From NCBI RefSeq assembly GCF_000226565.1, contig NC_016041.1:1426001-1490000 (forward strand): a DNA stretch of 64,000 nt, read 5' to 3'. The position numbers and the translations under genes are program-made. The DNA comes from Glaciecola nitratireducens FR1064 (GTDB lineage: Bacteria; Pseudomonadota; Gammaproteobacteria; Enterobacterales; Alteromonadaceae). The notes under the pieces were generated by a model. That model was not told where the DNA came from. It worked only from the letters and a program-made list of their open reading frames with translations, and did no database searches. Shown here piece after piece: positions 42,273-51,578 of this stretch; position 1 is the first letter of the stretch; every line of letters starts with the position of its first letter.

Positions 42273-43654
42273 TCACAAGCCCAGCAGAGACTGAAATCTC
42301 CGCGCTCAACCAAACTAAAAATAGGCCTCGCTTGTTATTGGTGGAAGATGACGAAAACCTTCTGCGACTGTTAACCATTCGGTTGCAAGGCGAAGGCTAT
42401 GATGTGACATCATCTGAAAACGCAACACAGGCCTTGCGCATGATGTTTAACAATACATTTGATGTTGTGTTGAGTGATATCCGTATGCCAGGTTTGGATG
42501 GCCTGAGTTTCTTTGATGAAATTTTGCATCGTTACAACAATTTGCCGGTGGTACTAATGACGGCTCATGGCACAATAAAAGATGCTGTTGCTGCCACTCA
42601 GAAAGGTGTTTTTGGATTTTTAACGAAACCTATAGACCACGATGAATTGAGGAAAGTGCTCAAAAGAGCGACCCAAAAAAACGCGACCAGCGAAATAGGG
42701 GATTGGTGCAAAGACATCGTTACTCGCGCCCCAGAAATGAAGAAGCTACTGCATCAAGCGCACCGTATTGCGAGCAAAAATGTGAGTGTATTGATTAATG
42801 GAGCGAGCGGCACGGGTAAGGAGTTATTAGCTAAAGCCATCCACAAAGCGAGTGATCGAGCGGACAAACCTTTTGTGGCTATAAACTGTGGGGCACTGCC
42901 GGAAAACTTGCTTGAATCAGAATTATTTGGTCACACAAAAGGTGCATTTACTGGTGCAGTGCAATCTTCAACTGGCCTCTTTCGTGAAGCACACGGCGGT
43001 ACTTTGTTTTTAGATGAAATAGGCGATATGCCGACTTCATTACAGGTAAAACTGCTGCGAGCAATACAAGAAAGAACCGTCCGCCCAGTTGGCAGTGCAA
43101 CCAATATCGATATTGACGTGAGAATCATTTCAGCAACACATAAAGATTTACAGCATGAGATGGAAGAAGACCGTTTCAGAGAGGATCTCTATTATCGCTT
43201 GAACGTTGTTAACTTGCGCATCCCGTCATTGAAAGAAAGGTTTGAAGACATTCCCTTGCTGACCGATTACTTGCTTAAACAGAGTGCTGAAAGGCATGGT
43301 GTGAAGGTAACACGATTTGCACCTGATGGGCTCAAACTGTTGGTCACGAGTGATTGGCCTGGTAACGTTAGGCAGTTAGTCAATGTGGTTGAACAATGCG
43401 TGGCGCTTACGCAAACTCCGGTAATACCGCTGAGTCTAGTTGAACAGGCACTGTCTGAGTTGTCGCAAAACTGGCCAACATTGACTGAAGCAAGAGATTC
43501 GTTTGAATATCAGTACTTATGTCGCCTGCTGCAGCTTGCTGACGGCAACGTCACTAGAGCATCCGAACTTGCAGGACGTAACCGTACTGATATGCATAAA
43601 TTATTGAAAAAACATGGTTTAAACGCCGCTGATTTTCGCGGCGTTAAAGACTAA
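42269..43654 (+). CDS. glrR: Sigma-54-dependent response regulator GlrR/QseF-like
   Basis: A 461-residue NtrC-family regulator. Receiver domain at residues about 20-135 with phospho-acceptor Asp70 (VVLSDIRMPG) and the acidic pair EDD near 26-28. AAA+ domain with Walker A GASGTGKE, the sigma-54 contact loop GAFTGA and Walker B GGTLFLDEIGDMPTS. C-terminal Fis-type HTH (NVTRASELAGRNRTDMHKLLKKHG). The RNRTDMHKLL recognition helix is typical of GlrR. The stop overlaps the convergent bioA stop by 4 bp. Likely target by sequence: the TGTC-N10-GACA site at 39618. Confidence 0.92.
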   Translation: MITSPAETEISALNQTKNRPRLLLVEDDENLLRLLTIRLQGEGYDVTSSENATQALRMMFNNTFDVVLSDIRMPGLDGLSFFDEILHRYNNLPVVLMTAHGTIKDAVAATQKGVFGFLTKPIDHDELRKVLKRATQKNATSEIGDWCKDIVTRAPEMKKLLHQAHRIASKNVSVLINGASGTGKELLAKAIHKASDRADKPFVAINCGALPENLLESELFGHTKGAFTGAVQSSTGLFREAHGGTLFLDEIGDMPTSLQVKLLRAIQERTVRPVGSATNIDIDVRIISATHKDLQHEMEEDRFREDLYYRLNVVNLRIPSLKERFEDIPLLTDYLLKQSAERHGVKVTRFAPDGLKLLVTSDWPGNVRQLVNVVEQCVALTQTPVIPLSLVEQALSELSQNWPTLTEARDSFEYQYLCRLLQLADGNVTRASELAGRNRTDMHKLLKKHGLNAADFRGVKD

Positions 43655-44931
43655 TTGGGATATAAACGTTCAATAGCGAAACCAATTGCCGATGTCAGTT
43701 TTCTTAGCTGTTCAGGCTGAATGATGTAAGGTGGCATGATGTATATGAGTTTTCCAAATGGTCTTATCCAGACGCCTTGTTTAACAAATATTTTTTGAAT
43801 TTCAGCGACATCTACAGGCTGTTTCATTTCTACAACGCCAATGGCGCCAAGCACCCTGATGTCGCTCACTGATTCGTACTTAAGAAGTGGGGTCAGTTCT
43901 GCACGCAGTTGCATTTCTATACTAGGAATTTGTTGCTCCCATGCGCCTTCCAAAATTAAATCAATGCTCGCATTGGCAACTGAGCACGCTAAGGCATTCC
44001 CCATGTAAGTTGGGCCATGCATAAACACACCGGGGCTACCTACGCAGGTTCCTTCGGCAACTTCATCGGTGCATAGCGTTGCCGCCATAGTTAAGTAGCC
44101 GCCGGTCAGGGCTTTACCCAAGCACAAAATATCTGGACTTATTTGAGCATGGTCGCAAGCGAATAACTTCCCCGTTCTGCCAAAACCAGTCGCAATTTCA
44201 TCGCAAATGAGCAGCACGTTATATTCATCACAAAGCTGTCGGCATGCTTTCACGTATTCTGGATGATAAAGACGCATTCCGCCGGCACCTTGCACAACGG
44301 GCTCGAGTATCAATGCTGCGATTTCATGATGGTGTTTTTCGAGGATTTCTCGCATTGGCAATATATCATCGGCGTTCCATGTTTGATCAAATCGCGTTTG
44401 TGGCGCTGGTGCGAAAAAATGCTCAATTAGGCTTTTTTGAAACAAGCTGTGCATGCCGTTTATTGGATCGCACACCGACATTGCAGCAAAAGTGTCGCCA
44501 TGATAGCCATTACGCGGTGCAAGCAGCTTTGTCTTTTGCGCACGACCTTGGCAAGCCCAGTACTGCAGCGCCATTTTAATCGCTACTTCAACCGCAACAG
44601 AACCCGAGTCGGCTAGAAATACACGATTTAATCCATCTGGCGTCATATCTATCAGTCTGCGACACAAGTCAATTGCGGGCTGATGAGTGATGCCACCAAA
44701 CATAACATGTGAGAACGCGTCTATTTGTTTGTGAGCAGCTTGATTAAGGAGTGGATGATTATAGCCATGTACTGCAGCCCACCATGATGACATTCCATCA
44801 ACCAGCTTCTCGCCAGTGGCTAGCTCTAATTCAACGCCTTCAGCGCCAACAACTTCATAGCAAGGGAGAGGGTGAGTGGCTGATGTATATGGGTGCCAAA
44901 TGTGGCGTTTGTCAAATTCTGTGTTGTTCAA
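43651..44931 (-). CDS. bioA: Adenosylmethionine-8-amino-7-oxononanoate aminotransferase
   Basis: A 426-residue class III PLP aminotransferase converting KAPA to DAPA with S-adenosylmethionine as amino donor. Recognisable are HIWHPYTS near the N-terminus, GSVAVEVAIKMALQYW (cofactor phosphate site), the VLLICDEIATGFGRTGKLFA segment with the PLP-binding Asp, and CLGKALTGGYL carrying the Schiff-base Lys (about residue 275). Divergent from bioBFCD, as in most gammaproteobacteria, with 140 bp of shared regulatory DNA. Length agrees with E. coli BioA (429). Confidence 0.97.
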   Translation of the reverse strand: MNNTEFDKRHIWHPYTSATHPLPCYEVVGAEGVELELATGEKLVDGMSSWWAAVHGYNHPLLNQAAHKQIDAFSHVMFGGITHQPAIDLCRRLIDMTPDGLNRVFLADSGSVAVEVAIKMALQYWACQGRAQKTKLLAPRNGYHGDTFAAMSVCDPINGMHSLFQKSLIEHFFAPAPQTRFDQTWNADDILPMREILEKHHHEIAALILEPVVQGAGGMRLYHPEYVKACRQLCDEYNVLLICDEIATGFGRTGKLFACDHAQISPDILCLGKALTGGYLTMAATLCTDEVAEGTCVGSPGVFMHGPTYMGNALACSVANASIDLILEGAWEQQIPSIEMQLRAELTPLLKYESVSDIRVLGAIGVVEMKQPVDVAEIQKIFVKQGVWIRPFGKLIYIMPPYIIQPEQLRKLTSAIGFAIERLYPN

Positions 44932-44964
44932 TTTTTAATCCGTAGTACAGTTTTTTGATTTAGT

Positions 44965-44996
44965 AAAGTTGACAACTTTGTCGGTGCGCATAGACT
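44965..44996 (+). promoter_or_regulatory. Divergent bio promoter region with palindrome over the -35
   Basis: AAAGTTG-A-CAACTTT (44965-44979) is a perfect 7-bp-arm palindrome containing TTGACA (44969-44974). TAGACT follows after 16 bp (44991-44996). The palindrome could be the repressor site of a shared bioA/bioB promoter. It does not match the usual BirA TTGTAAAC/GTTTACAA operator closely. Confidence 0.5.
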
Positions 44997-45071
44997 AGTG
45001 GACATAATAAGAATAGTAAACCCTGTTAGCACGATAAAACGTGATGGGACTCACAAGGAAAATAGACCTTC

Positions 45072-46226
45072 ATGAACACTTCAGTAACTTCAGCTTCGGC
45101 ATTAGCAAATGAATTTGAACCTAGACACGATTGGACAATTCCTGAGGTCAATGCCCTATATGCCTTGCCATTTAACGATTTAATGTTTAAAGCGCAAATG
45201 GTGCATAGAGCGCATTTTGATCCCAATTATGTGCAGGTCAGCACGTTACTGTCGATTAAAACGGGAGCCTGTCCGGAAGATTGCAAATATTGTCCGCAAA
45301 GTGCGCGATATGATACAGGTCTTGAGAAAGAACGCTTAATGGAAATAAACAAAGTTATTGAGCGCGCTAAAGAAGCAAAACAAGCCGGTTCCACCCGTTT
45401 TTGCATGGGCGCTGCATGGCGTAATCCAAGAGAGCGTGATATGCCTTACGTGACTGACATGGTCCGCGAAGTGAAAAAGCTTGGCTTAGAGACTTGTATG
45501 ACTTTAGGCATGTTAACTCGCGATCAGGCGCTTGCGTTAAAGCAGGCTGGTCTCGATTATTACAATCATAATTTGGATACTTCACCTGAGTTTTATGGTG
45601 ATATTATTACCACCCGAACTTATCAAGACCGATTAGACACGCTCGACAATGTTCGCAAAGCGGGAATGCACGTTTGCGCTGGTGGAATTGTTGGTATGGG
45701 CGAAACCGGCGATGACCGCTCTAGTTTGTTAGTGCAATTGGCAAACCTTGAGCAACATCCTGAAAGTGTTCCGATTAACATGTTAGTGAAAGTGGAAGGC
45801 ACACCGCTAGATTCGGTAAAAGATTTAGAACCATTTGAATTTATTCGCACTATCGCAGTTGCTCGCATTATGATGCCACAGTCTTTTGTGCGCTTGTCCG
45901 CTGGACGCGAATCAATGAATGAACAGATGCAAGCAATGTGTTTTATGGCTGGCGCAAATAGTATTTTTTATGGATGTAAATTGCTGACAACATCGAATCC
46001 AGAAACGCACGAGGACGTTATGCTGTTTCAAAAGTTAGGTATTAATTCAAAGCAAACTAAGGATTATTCCGACGAAGCATTCGAAGCCGCACTGACAGAA
46101 GAGATTGCGCAAAAGCAAACTGAATCGTTATATGTCGATGCAACAGCAAAGGCGAGACAGGCCAGCGCTGATAGCTCCAAGGCAAACGAGAAAACCAAAA
46201 CTCAGGCAGAGCAGTCGATCAACTAA
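45072..46226 (+). CDS. bioB: Biotin synthase
   Basis: A 384-residue radical-SAM enzyme inserting sulfur into dethiobiotin. The [4Fe-4S] motif CPEDCKYC has cysteines at 67, 71 and 74. The [2Fe-2S] ligands are the cysteines in RFCMGAAWR (97-type), LETCMTLGM and [24 protein letters not shown] and [14 protein letters not shown] are diagnostic. The C-terminus is longer than in E. coli (346) by a Lys/Gln/Ser-rich tail. First gene of the plus-strand biotin operon; its stop overlaps the bioF ATG (TAATG). Confidence 0.97.
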   Translation: MNTSVTSASALANEFEPRHDWTIPEVNALYALPFNDLMFKAQMVHRAHFDPNYVQVSTLLSIKTGACPEDCKYCPQSARYDTGLEKERLMEINKVIERAKEAKQAGSTRFCMGAAWRNPRERDMPYVTDMVREVKKLGLETCMTLGMLTRDQALALKQAGLDYYNHNLDTSPEFYGDIITTRTYQDRLDTLDNVRKAGMHVCAGGIVGMGETGDDRSSLLVQLANLEQHPESVPINMLVKVEGTPLDSVKDLEPFEFIRTIAVARIMMPQSFVRLSAGRESMNEQMQAMCFMAGANSIFYGCKLLTTSNPETHEDVMLFQKLGINSKQTKDYSDEAFEAALTEEIAQKQTESLYVDATAKARQASADSSKANEKTKTQAEQSIN

Positions 46227-47488
46227 TGCCTTTTGACTTCATCAAAGCGGCGCTTGAGCAAAGAGCCGCTGATTCGTTGCTCAGAAAGCGAGTAGAGGTA
46301 GCCAACAATAGCCAAGCGATTATTGAGGTGGACGGCAATCACTATATTAATTTCTCGAGCAACGATTATTTGGGTTTGAGTCAGCACCAAGATGTGTTGC
46401 AAAGCTTCGCTGAAGGCCTCAGTTTGTATGGTGCTAGCAGCAGTGCTTCTTCTGTTGTTACAGGCTATTCGCGCGAGCACCGATTATTGGAGGAGGATAT
46501 TTGCGAACACACCCAGTTTGACAATGCACTTCTTTTTTCTAGTGGGTTTGCGGCGAACCAGGCTGTATGCCAAGCCCTTTTTCAAACAGCTAATTTCAAT
46601 AACGACACCGCGCGTTATGTGATTGCAGACAAGTTAATGCATGCCTCATTTATTGACAGCGCGATGCAGTTGAACAATGGGCAAAAAAATCCAATATTTT
46701 CACGATTTAGACATAACGATATGCAGCATTTACAGTCTAAATTAGTGCAGGGCGCTGATAATCTTGTTGTCACCGAGGGAATTTTCAGCATGGATGGTAA
46801 TAGGGGCGATATACAAGGTATAAAGGCAACCCTCGACGATGCGAAATCAAGCGCGTGGCTTATGGTGGATGACGCTCATGCAATAGGATGCGTTGGTGAA
46901 AATGGTATGGGGAGCACTACCATACCTATTGCATCGGCTAAAGCAGATGCTTCGCTTGGGTCTTTGCAAACAAAAGCGCGAAGTCAACGCAAAGTTGATG
47001 TGCTAATGGGGACGTTTGGCAAAGCAATTGGAACACAAGGTTCGTTCGTTGCGGGTTCTAATGACTTTATTGAGTACTTGGTCAACTTCTCCAAGCATTA
47101 TGTCTACAGCACCGCAATTCCTGCCGCACAGGCGCGCGCGACGAGAACTAGTTTGCAAATAATGCGAAAGGGCATTGAACGTGAAATGCTGCATCAGAAC
47201 ATTTCGAAATTTAAGGGACTAGCAATAGCTGCGGGCTTACCTATTTTGCCTGTTGATGGGCCTATTCAGCCTATTATCATTGGTGACCCTACAAAAGCCT
47301 TAGCAATTAGCCAGCACCTAAAGAGTTTGGGTATTTGGGTGAATGCAATTCGAAGCCCGACTGTTCCAAAACACTCCGATCGATTACGCATTACGCTCAG
47401 TGCGCTGCACCAAACCCAAGATATTCAGGCTTTGGTGGACGCCTTAAGTTTAAGTATGGCGTCAATGCAAGCAGAGAGTACTAGTTGA
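46226..47488 (+). CDS. bioF: 8-amino-7-oxononanoate synthase
   Basis: A 420-residue PLP enzyme joining pimeloyl-ACP (or CoA) and L-alanine. FSSNDYLGLSQH near the N-terminus, GASSSASSVVTGYSREHRLLEE, the WLMVDDAHAIGCVGENG cofactor site and MGTFGKAIGTQGSFV with the catalytic Lys are all present. Longer than E. coli BioF (384) because of an insertion of about 30 residues after the cofactor Asp/His block (TTIPIASAKADASLGSLQTKARSQ region). Overlaps bioC by 4 bp, so the operon is tightly coupled. Confidence 0.95.
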   Translation: MPFDFIKAALEQRAADSLLRKRVEVANNSQAIIEVDGNHYINFSSNDYLGLSQHQDVLQSFAEGLSLYGASSSASSVVTGYSREHRLLEEDICEHTQFDNALLFSSGFAANQAVCQALFQTANFNNDTARYVIADKLMHASFIDSAMQLNNGQKNPIFSRFRHNDMQHLQSKLVQGADNLVVTEGIFSMDGNRGDIQGIKATLDDAKSSAWLMVDDAHAIGCVGENGMGSTTIPIASAKADASLGSLQTKARSQRKVDVLMGTFGKAIGTQGSFVAGSNDFIEYLVNFSKHYVYSTAIPAAQARATRTSLQIMRKGIEREMLHQNISKFKGLAIAAGLPILPVDGPIQPIIIGDPTKALAISQHLKSLGIWVNAIRSPTVPKHSDRLRITLSALHQTQDIQALVDALSLSMASMQAESTS

Positions 47489-48522
47489 TGATTGAAGCTC
47501 TAGACGAGGCACCTGAAGCAATGGCTTGCGCAGAAATCGATACCCTGACAACAGTAACGCTTAACACAGTAAACACGAGTGTTTGCGAAGCAGATCAGGC
47601 GCAAAATGTTAGCAAAAATACAGTCGCCAAACATTTTTCTGCGGCCTCTGGTCAATACGATCGCTATGCGCAAGTGCAGAAGCAGATAGCACAAGTTAAT
47701 CTTGAATTGCTGAATAAGGTCAGGGCGGGGCAGGATGCTGCTTACTCGGTAGATTTGGGGTGCGGGACCGGCATTCATACTAAATCATTGGCTGGAATGT
47801 CAGAAGACTGTTTGGCAATTGACATTTCACTCGGCATGTTGGAAATGGCGAAACGTAATCATGCTGAAACGACAACTGCCGCGAATAAAGCAATTCAGTA
47901 TTGCACTGGTGATGCAGATAATCTGCCGCTGCAATCAGGAACTGTAGATATTATTCACTCGTCAATGGCCCTGCAGTGGTGTACATCGCCTAATATAGCA
48001 ATTGATGAAATTGCTAGGGTGCTATCGGAGAATGGTTCTGCTCAGCTTGCTATTATGCTTGATTCTTCACTTCATGAACTGCGACTAGCTTGGGATAGTT
48101 TAGGTATAGCGTCCAGAGTCAATCGGTTTTTTAGTCAGCAGCAGTGGCTGGAGGCAGCGGAACAACTGGGAACAGCACAAGTCAGAACAAATACTGCGGG
48201 GCAGTTCAACATTCAATACCGAGTTGAACAATTTACAGAATGGCATAAAAGCAGCCTACATATGCTCAGAGCATTGAAGCGAATTGGTGCGGCAACGAAA
48301 AACAATCCAACGCATGTTAATAGCGGTTTGAACACTTCAGCGATGGCAGCATCAGTTGGGATTAGTAAACAAGAGTTGCGTGCACTCGATCAGAAAATGT
48401 ATCAACAACTCCTTGCTGATAGTTCGCAATATGGGAGTGACAGTAAACCAAGTTCACTTGGACAAGGTTTACCTTTAAGTTATCAGGTTTTATTTATATC
48501 TATTCATAAGAGTCAAGATTAA
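47485..48522 (+). CDS. bioC: Malonyl-ACP O-methyltransferase
   Basis: A 345-residue SAM methyltransferase that disguises malonyl-ACP for fatty-acid-type pimelate synthesis. KHFSAASGQYDRYAQVQKQIA and the SAM motif VDLGCGTGIHTKSLA match BioC. Motif HSSMALQWC and the late QLGTAQVRTNTAGQF region also fit. The protein is about 95 residues longer than E. coli BioC. There is an N-terminal extension of about 45 residues before the core (MIEALDEAPEAMACAEIDTL) and an insert near residues 265-320 rich in Ser, Thr and Asn (SGLNTSAMAASVG, SSQYGSDSKPSS). Start overlaps bioF. Confidence 0.93.
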   Translation: MMIEALDEAPEAMACAEIDTLTTVTLNTVNTSVCEADQAQNVSKNTVAKHFSAASGQYDRYAQVQKQIAQVNLELLNKVRAGQDAAYSVDLGCGTGIHTKSLAGMSEDCLAIDISLGMLEMAKRNHAETTTAANKAIQYCTGDADNLPLQSGTVDIIHSSMALQWCTSPNIAIDEIARVLSENGSAQLAIMLDSSLHELRLAWDSLGIASRVNRFFSQQQWLEAAEQLGTAQVRTNTAGQFNIQYRVEQFTEWHKSSLHMLRALKRIGAATKNNPTHVNSGLNTSAMAASVGISKQELRALDQKMYQQLLADSSQYGSDSKPSSLGQGLPLSYQVLFISIHKSQD

Positions 48523-48524
48523 CC

Positions 48525-49262
48525 ATGCAAAGCGTTTTTATTACAGGTACGGACACGGATGCCGGCAAAACTTTTGTGAGCGTGTTATTGCTCGAAGCAA
48601 TTAATCGTGCAGGATTCAGAACCAGCGGTTTTAAACCCATTGCCGCAGGCTGTGAGCAAACAGCAGAAGGTTTACGGAATGACGATGCCCTTAATTTACA
48701 AAGGGCTTCAAGTCATAAACTGCCATATAACATGATTAATCCAATTGCTTTGGCAGCGCCCATAGCGCCGCATATTGCAGCTCACAATTTGGGCACTAGG
48801 ATTGATATGCAGTTGGTGTCTAAAACCCTAGCTGCATTGCAAGAAGAGGATATCGACTTTCTTTTGGTCGAAGGTGCTGGGGGATGGCGACTACCTACTT
48901 TTTTACCTTCACTAAAGCCTCTGCTTAATGAGAAGGAGCATGAGGATGAACCCCAGAAACAGCCCCAGAAAGCTGAATTTCTATCAGAGTTTGTTGCCCA
49001 AGCCAAGCTGCCAGTCATACTCGTTGTTGGAATGAAGCTTGGCTGTTTGAATCACGCTGCGCTTACTTTTGAGCAAATAAAACGTGATAATTGTGAACTC
49101 GTCGGCTGGATTGCGAATCAGGTTGACCCAGATATGGATTGTTATGCTGAGAACCTAGCGTCACTGCATGCCCTTATCGACGCGCCCTTTCTTGCTGAAG
49201 TGAAACATGGACAGAAAAGTATTGAACTTGCTGAAAAGACTCTCAGTCAACTTTTAGCGTAA
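48525..49262 (+). CDS. bioD: ATP-dependent dethiobiotin synthetase
   Basis: A 245-residue P-loop enzyme closing the ureido ring of dethiobiotin. P-loop GTDTDAGKT at residues 7-15, SGFKPIAAGC, then LVEGAGGWRLP (the metal/phosphate region) and LPVILVVGMKLGCLNHA are diagnostic. A charged insert of about 20 residues (LNEKEHEDEPQKQPQKAEF) sits where most BioD proteins have a short loop. Last gene of the biotin operon, two bases after bioC; its stop abuts the convergent pepE stop. Confidence 0.96.
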   Translation: MQSVFITGTDTDAGKTFVSVLLLEAINRAGFRTSGFKPIAAGCEQTAEGLRNDDALNLQRASSHKLPYNMINPIALAAPIAPHIAAHNLGTRIDMQLVSKTLAALQEEDIDFLLVEGAGGWRLPTFLPSLKPLLNEKEHEDEPQKQPQKAEFLSEFVAQAKLPVILVVGMKLGCLNHAALTFEQIKRDNCELVGWIANQVDPDMDCYAENLASLHALIDAPFLAEVKHGQKSIELAEKTLSQLLA

Positions 49263-49967
49263 TTACAAATAACCTGAAATACTGCTACCTGCGAGAATGA
49301 CATCACGCTGTTTACCAGTAAAAACAACCGCATCTTGCTCACCTAACAGGACGAGTTCGTTGTCCTTGCGTAATAGCGCGCTGCCTTCGCGAATACCGAT
49401 AACCGAAACATCTGGATATAGTGCACAAAATTCAGCGATACGCTGATCTCTAGTTTCACCATTGTGACCTGGCGCTACGTAATCGGTATAGTGAGGGTTG
49501 ATTTGTGCATTGATAAAGCCAAAAGTAGAGAAGCTTTGTGGCTGAATAATTGGCATGTCGTTCGATGTTTTAATGCTCAAACCACACAGGTTTGAGCCCG
49601 CGCTCCACCCGATATACGGCATTCCTGCAACAACGCGTTGTTGAATTGCCTCAAATAAATTTTGTCGATATATCTCGTTGAGCAGATTAAACGTATTTCC
49701 GCCACCAACCAAAATAGCTTGAGCGTTGTTAACTGCTTTTTGCGCATCATCTTGCTGGTGAATGCCTGTTACTGTAATTTCAGGAAGCGCCTCTTGGACC
49801 TTGGCTGTGTAAGCATCCCAATTTAAACTGACACCCGCAAACGGAATGAATAGCACTTTCTCAATGCCGTTTAAATGAGCTTCAATCATTGCTTTAGCAT
49901 GATACAAGTATGGCTCATCACCTTGTCTTGAACTGCTCAGCATCAGTACTTTTGCAAAATCTAGCAT
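49263..49967 (-). CDS. pepE: Dipeptidase E (alpha-aspartyl dipeptidase)
   Basis: A 234-residue S51-family serine peptidase that cleaves N-terminal Asp dipeptides. The nucleophile elbow GWSAGSN (Ser near residue 120) lies in PYIGWSAGSNLCGLS. VGGGNTFNLL and INPHYTDYV (His) complete the family pattern. Length matches E. coli PepE (229). Convergent with bioD and divergent from the phosphatase gene; cytosolic, not part of the biotin operon. Confidence 0.92.
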   Translation of the reverse strand: MLDFAKVLMLSSSRQGDEPYLYHAKAMIEAHLNGIEKVLFIPFAGVSLNWDAYTAKVQEALPEITVTGIHQQDDAQKAVNNAQAILVGGGNTFNLLNEIYRQNLFEAIQQRVVAGMPYIGWSAGSNLCGLSIKTSNDMPIIQPQSFSTFGFINAQINPHYTDYVAPGHNGETRDQRIAEFCALYPDVSVIGIREGSALLRKDNELVLLGEQDAVVFTGKQRDVILAGSSISGYL

Positions 49968-50058
49968 CTTGAAATGTTATCCTACTAAATTGATATAAAA
50001 ACTGATGTTAACAAGAGAGCGAATTGTTATAAACTCGTAATGTGTTTTTATTTGCCAC

Positions 50059-50076
50059 TTAGGTCCTTGGACCTAA
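50059..50076. promoter_or_regulatory. Perfect 18-bp palindrome upstream of the phosphatase-btuC operon
   Basis: TTAGGTCC-TT-GGACCTAA: 8-bp perfect arms in the 148-bp divergent region between pepE and the phosphatase gene. A partial repeat AGGTCTTAAGATCT follows at 50083-50096. Operator or terminator-like structure; the bound factor is unknown. Confidence 0.5.
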
Positions 50077-50115
50077 AAAATAGGTCTTAAGATCTACAAA
50101 CGAAAAGGGAAATCC

Positions 50116-50577
50116 ATGTCGTCGCCAGCAATACTGTTTGTATGTTTAGGTAACATTTGTCGTTCGCCTACCGCTGAGGGTGTTTTTACGCACAAGGCGA
50201 AGAGTTTGGGTCTCAATTTGAAAATTGATTCTGCTGGTACTGCAGGTTATCACGATGGAGCCGCACCCGATAAACGTTCGCAAGATGTTGCGAAAGCTCG
50301 AGGCTATAATTTATCTCGCTTAAAATGCAGAAAAGTAAATGAACAAGACTTTATTGAGTTTGACTTAATTTTGGCAATGGATGAGGCGAACGTTAAGGAG
50401 CTAAGGCGCAAATGCCCAGAAGAGTATCAATCTAAAATACAATTGTTTTTGGATTACGCAACAGCCGACGTTGATGAAGTTCCAGATCCATATTACGGTG
50501 GTAAAAGGGCTTTTGAACTGGTTCTCGATCTGATTGAAGACGCATCAGACGGCTTATTGAAACGCTTGAATCAATAA
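50116..50577 (+). CDS. Low-molecular-weight protein-tyrosine phosphatase
   Basis: A 153-residue phosphatase of the arsenate-reductase-like fold. The P-loop VCLGNICRSPTAEG holds the nucleophile Cys10 and Arg16 (CX5R). The general acid Asp lies in VDEVPDPYYGG near residue 117. Length matches bacterial enzymes such as Wzb or YfkJ. It lies 8 bp upstream of a btuC-like permease and may be co-transcribed with it, though no functional link is known. No capsule or kinase genes are near, so its substrate is open. Confidence 0.92.
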   Translation: MSSPAILFVCLGNICRSPTAEGVFTHKAKSLGLNLKIDSAGTAGYHDGAAPDKRSQDVAKARGYNLSRLKCRKVNEQDFIEFDLILAMDEANVKELRRKCPEEYQSKIQLFLDYATADVDEVPDPYYGGKRAFELVLDLIEDASDGLLKRLNQ

Positions 50578-50585
50578 ACGCTAGC

Positions 50586-51578
50586 ATGAGCCTATATAAA
50601 CCCGTAGTTTTGTCCAGTATCTTATTTCTTGTTGTGGTATCGCTATTTGTCTTCGCTGATGGCTATGCTTGGTTAACTACAGACATTGAACAGCACATTT
50701 TTATCAACATCAGGTTGCCTGTTTTGCTTACGGCTATTGCGGTAGGTGGCGCTATTTCAATTAGCGCAGCGGCACTGCAAATCTTATTAAGAAATCCCCT
50801 AGCTGACCCCGGAATCATTGGCATCAGTGCTGGAGCTAGTTTAATGGCTGCAGTCGTATTACTGTCTGGAAGCGTTGCTTTTTTGCCTAGCAACGTAGAA
50901 TCAATGTCGTATTACGTGCTTCCTGTTGCTTGTTTTATTGGGGCTTTGCTCAGTAGTCTTATCATTTATGCGCTAGCTCGTAAGCTTCAAGCATCGATTA
51001 GCGCTGTGATTTTAGCAGGGATAGGCATTTCAACTATTGCAGGTGCGATTATAGGGTGGTTGTTTATATACGCTCCGCCTCAGTCAATTAAAAACTTAAG
51101 CTTTTGGTTAATGGGAAGTTTACACAATACCAACTACACGAGTTTGACGTTTGCTCTGCCAATTATCATTGTTTCTATGGCCTTGTTGCTTAAGCAAGGG
51201 AGAAAGCTTAACTGGTTATATTTGGGCGTTGCGTCGGCGCAGTTAAAAGGTATCGATCCTGTTCGCTTTGAACGCAAAATATTGATGTTAGCCGCGTTGT
51301 TGGTGGGAGTGAGTGTGTCTATTGCCGGTAGTATCGCGTTTATTGGCTTGCTGATACCACATTTTGTGCGCCAGTTGGTGGGGCATGATAATCGGATAGT
51401 GCTGCCTGTGTCAGCTTTAATGGGAGCTACGTTATTAATAATGACAGCAATAATCAATGAATGGTTATTCGATATGATTGTGCCAGTATCAATGTTGACC
51501 GCCACGCTGGGCGGTCCACTGTTTATTTATAGTTTGCTTAAGCAACCCGCAGTTTTAACTAATGCTAGTCGCGACTAA
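50586..51578 (+). CDS. btuC: BtuC/FecCD-type ABC transporter permease
   Basis: A 330-residue integral membrane permease of the FecCD family for vitamin B12 or iron complexes. Nine to ten TM helices, with [42 protein letters not shown] (the family hallmark) near the N-terminus and [21 protein letters not shown] near residue 250. The matching ATPase is at 55053, separated by glpK and glpD. The gene overlaps the convergent glpK by 14 bp at its 3' end. The symbol is by family; without a binding protein the substrate is uncertain, and no cobalamin riboswitch was recognised upstream. Confidence 0.85.
   Translation: MSLYKPVVLSSILFLVVVSLFVFADGYAWLTTDIEQHIFINIRLPVLLTAIAVGGAISISAAALQILLRNPLADPGIIGISAGASLMAAVVLLSGSVAFLPSNVESMSYYVLPVACFIGALLSSLIIYALARKLQASISAVILAGIGISTIAGAIIGWLFIYAPPQSIKNLSFWLMGSLHNTNYTSLTFALPIIIVSMALLLKQGRKLNWLYLGVASAQLKGIDPVRFERKILMLAALLVGVSVSIAGSIAFIGLLIPHFVRQLVGHDNRIVLPVSALMGATLLIMTAIINEWLFDMIVPVSMLTATLGGPLFIYSLLKQPAVLTNASRD

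Noticed and set aside
49968-50115. Cobalamin riboswitch upstream of the phosphatase-btuC pair
   Set aside because: The 148-bp region is too short for a full B12 box, and I could not recognise the conserved core.
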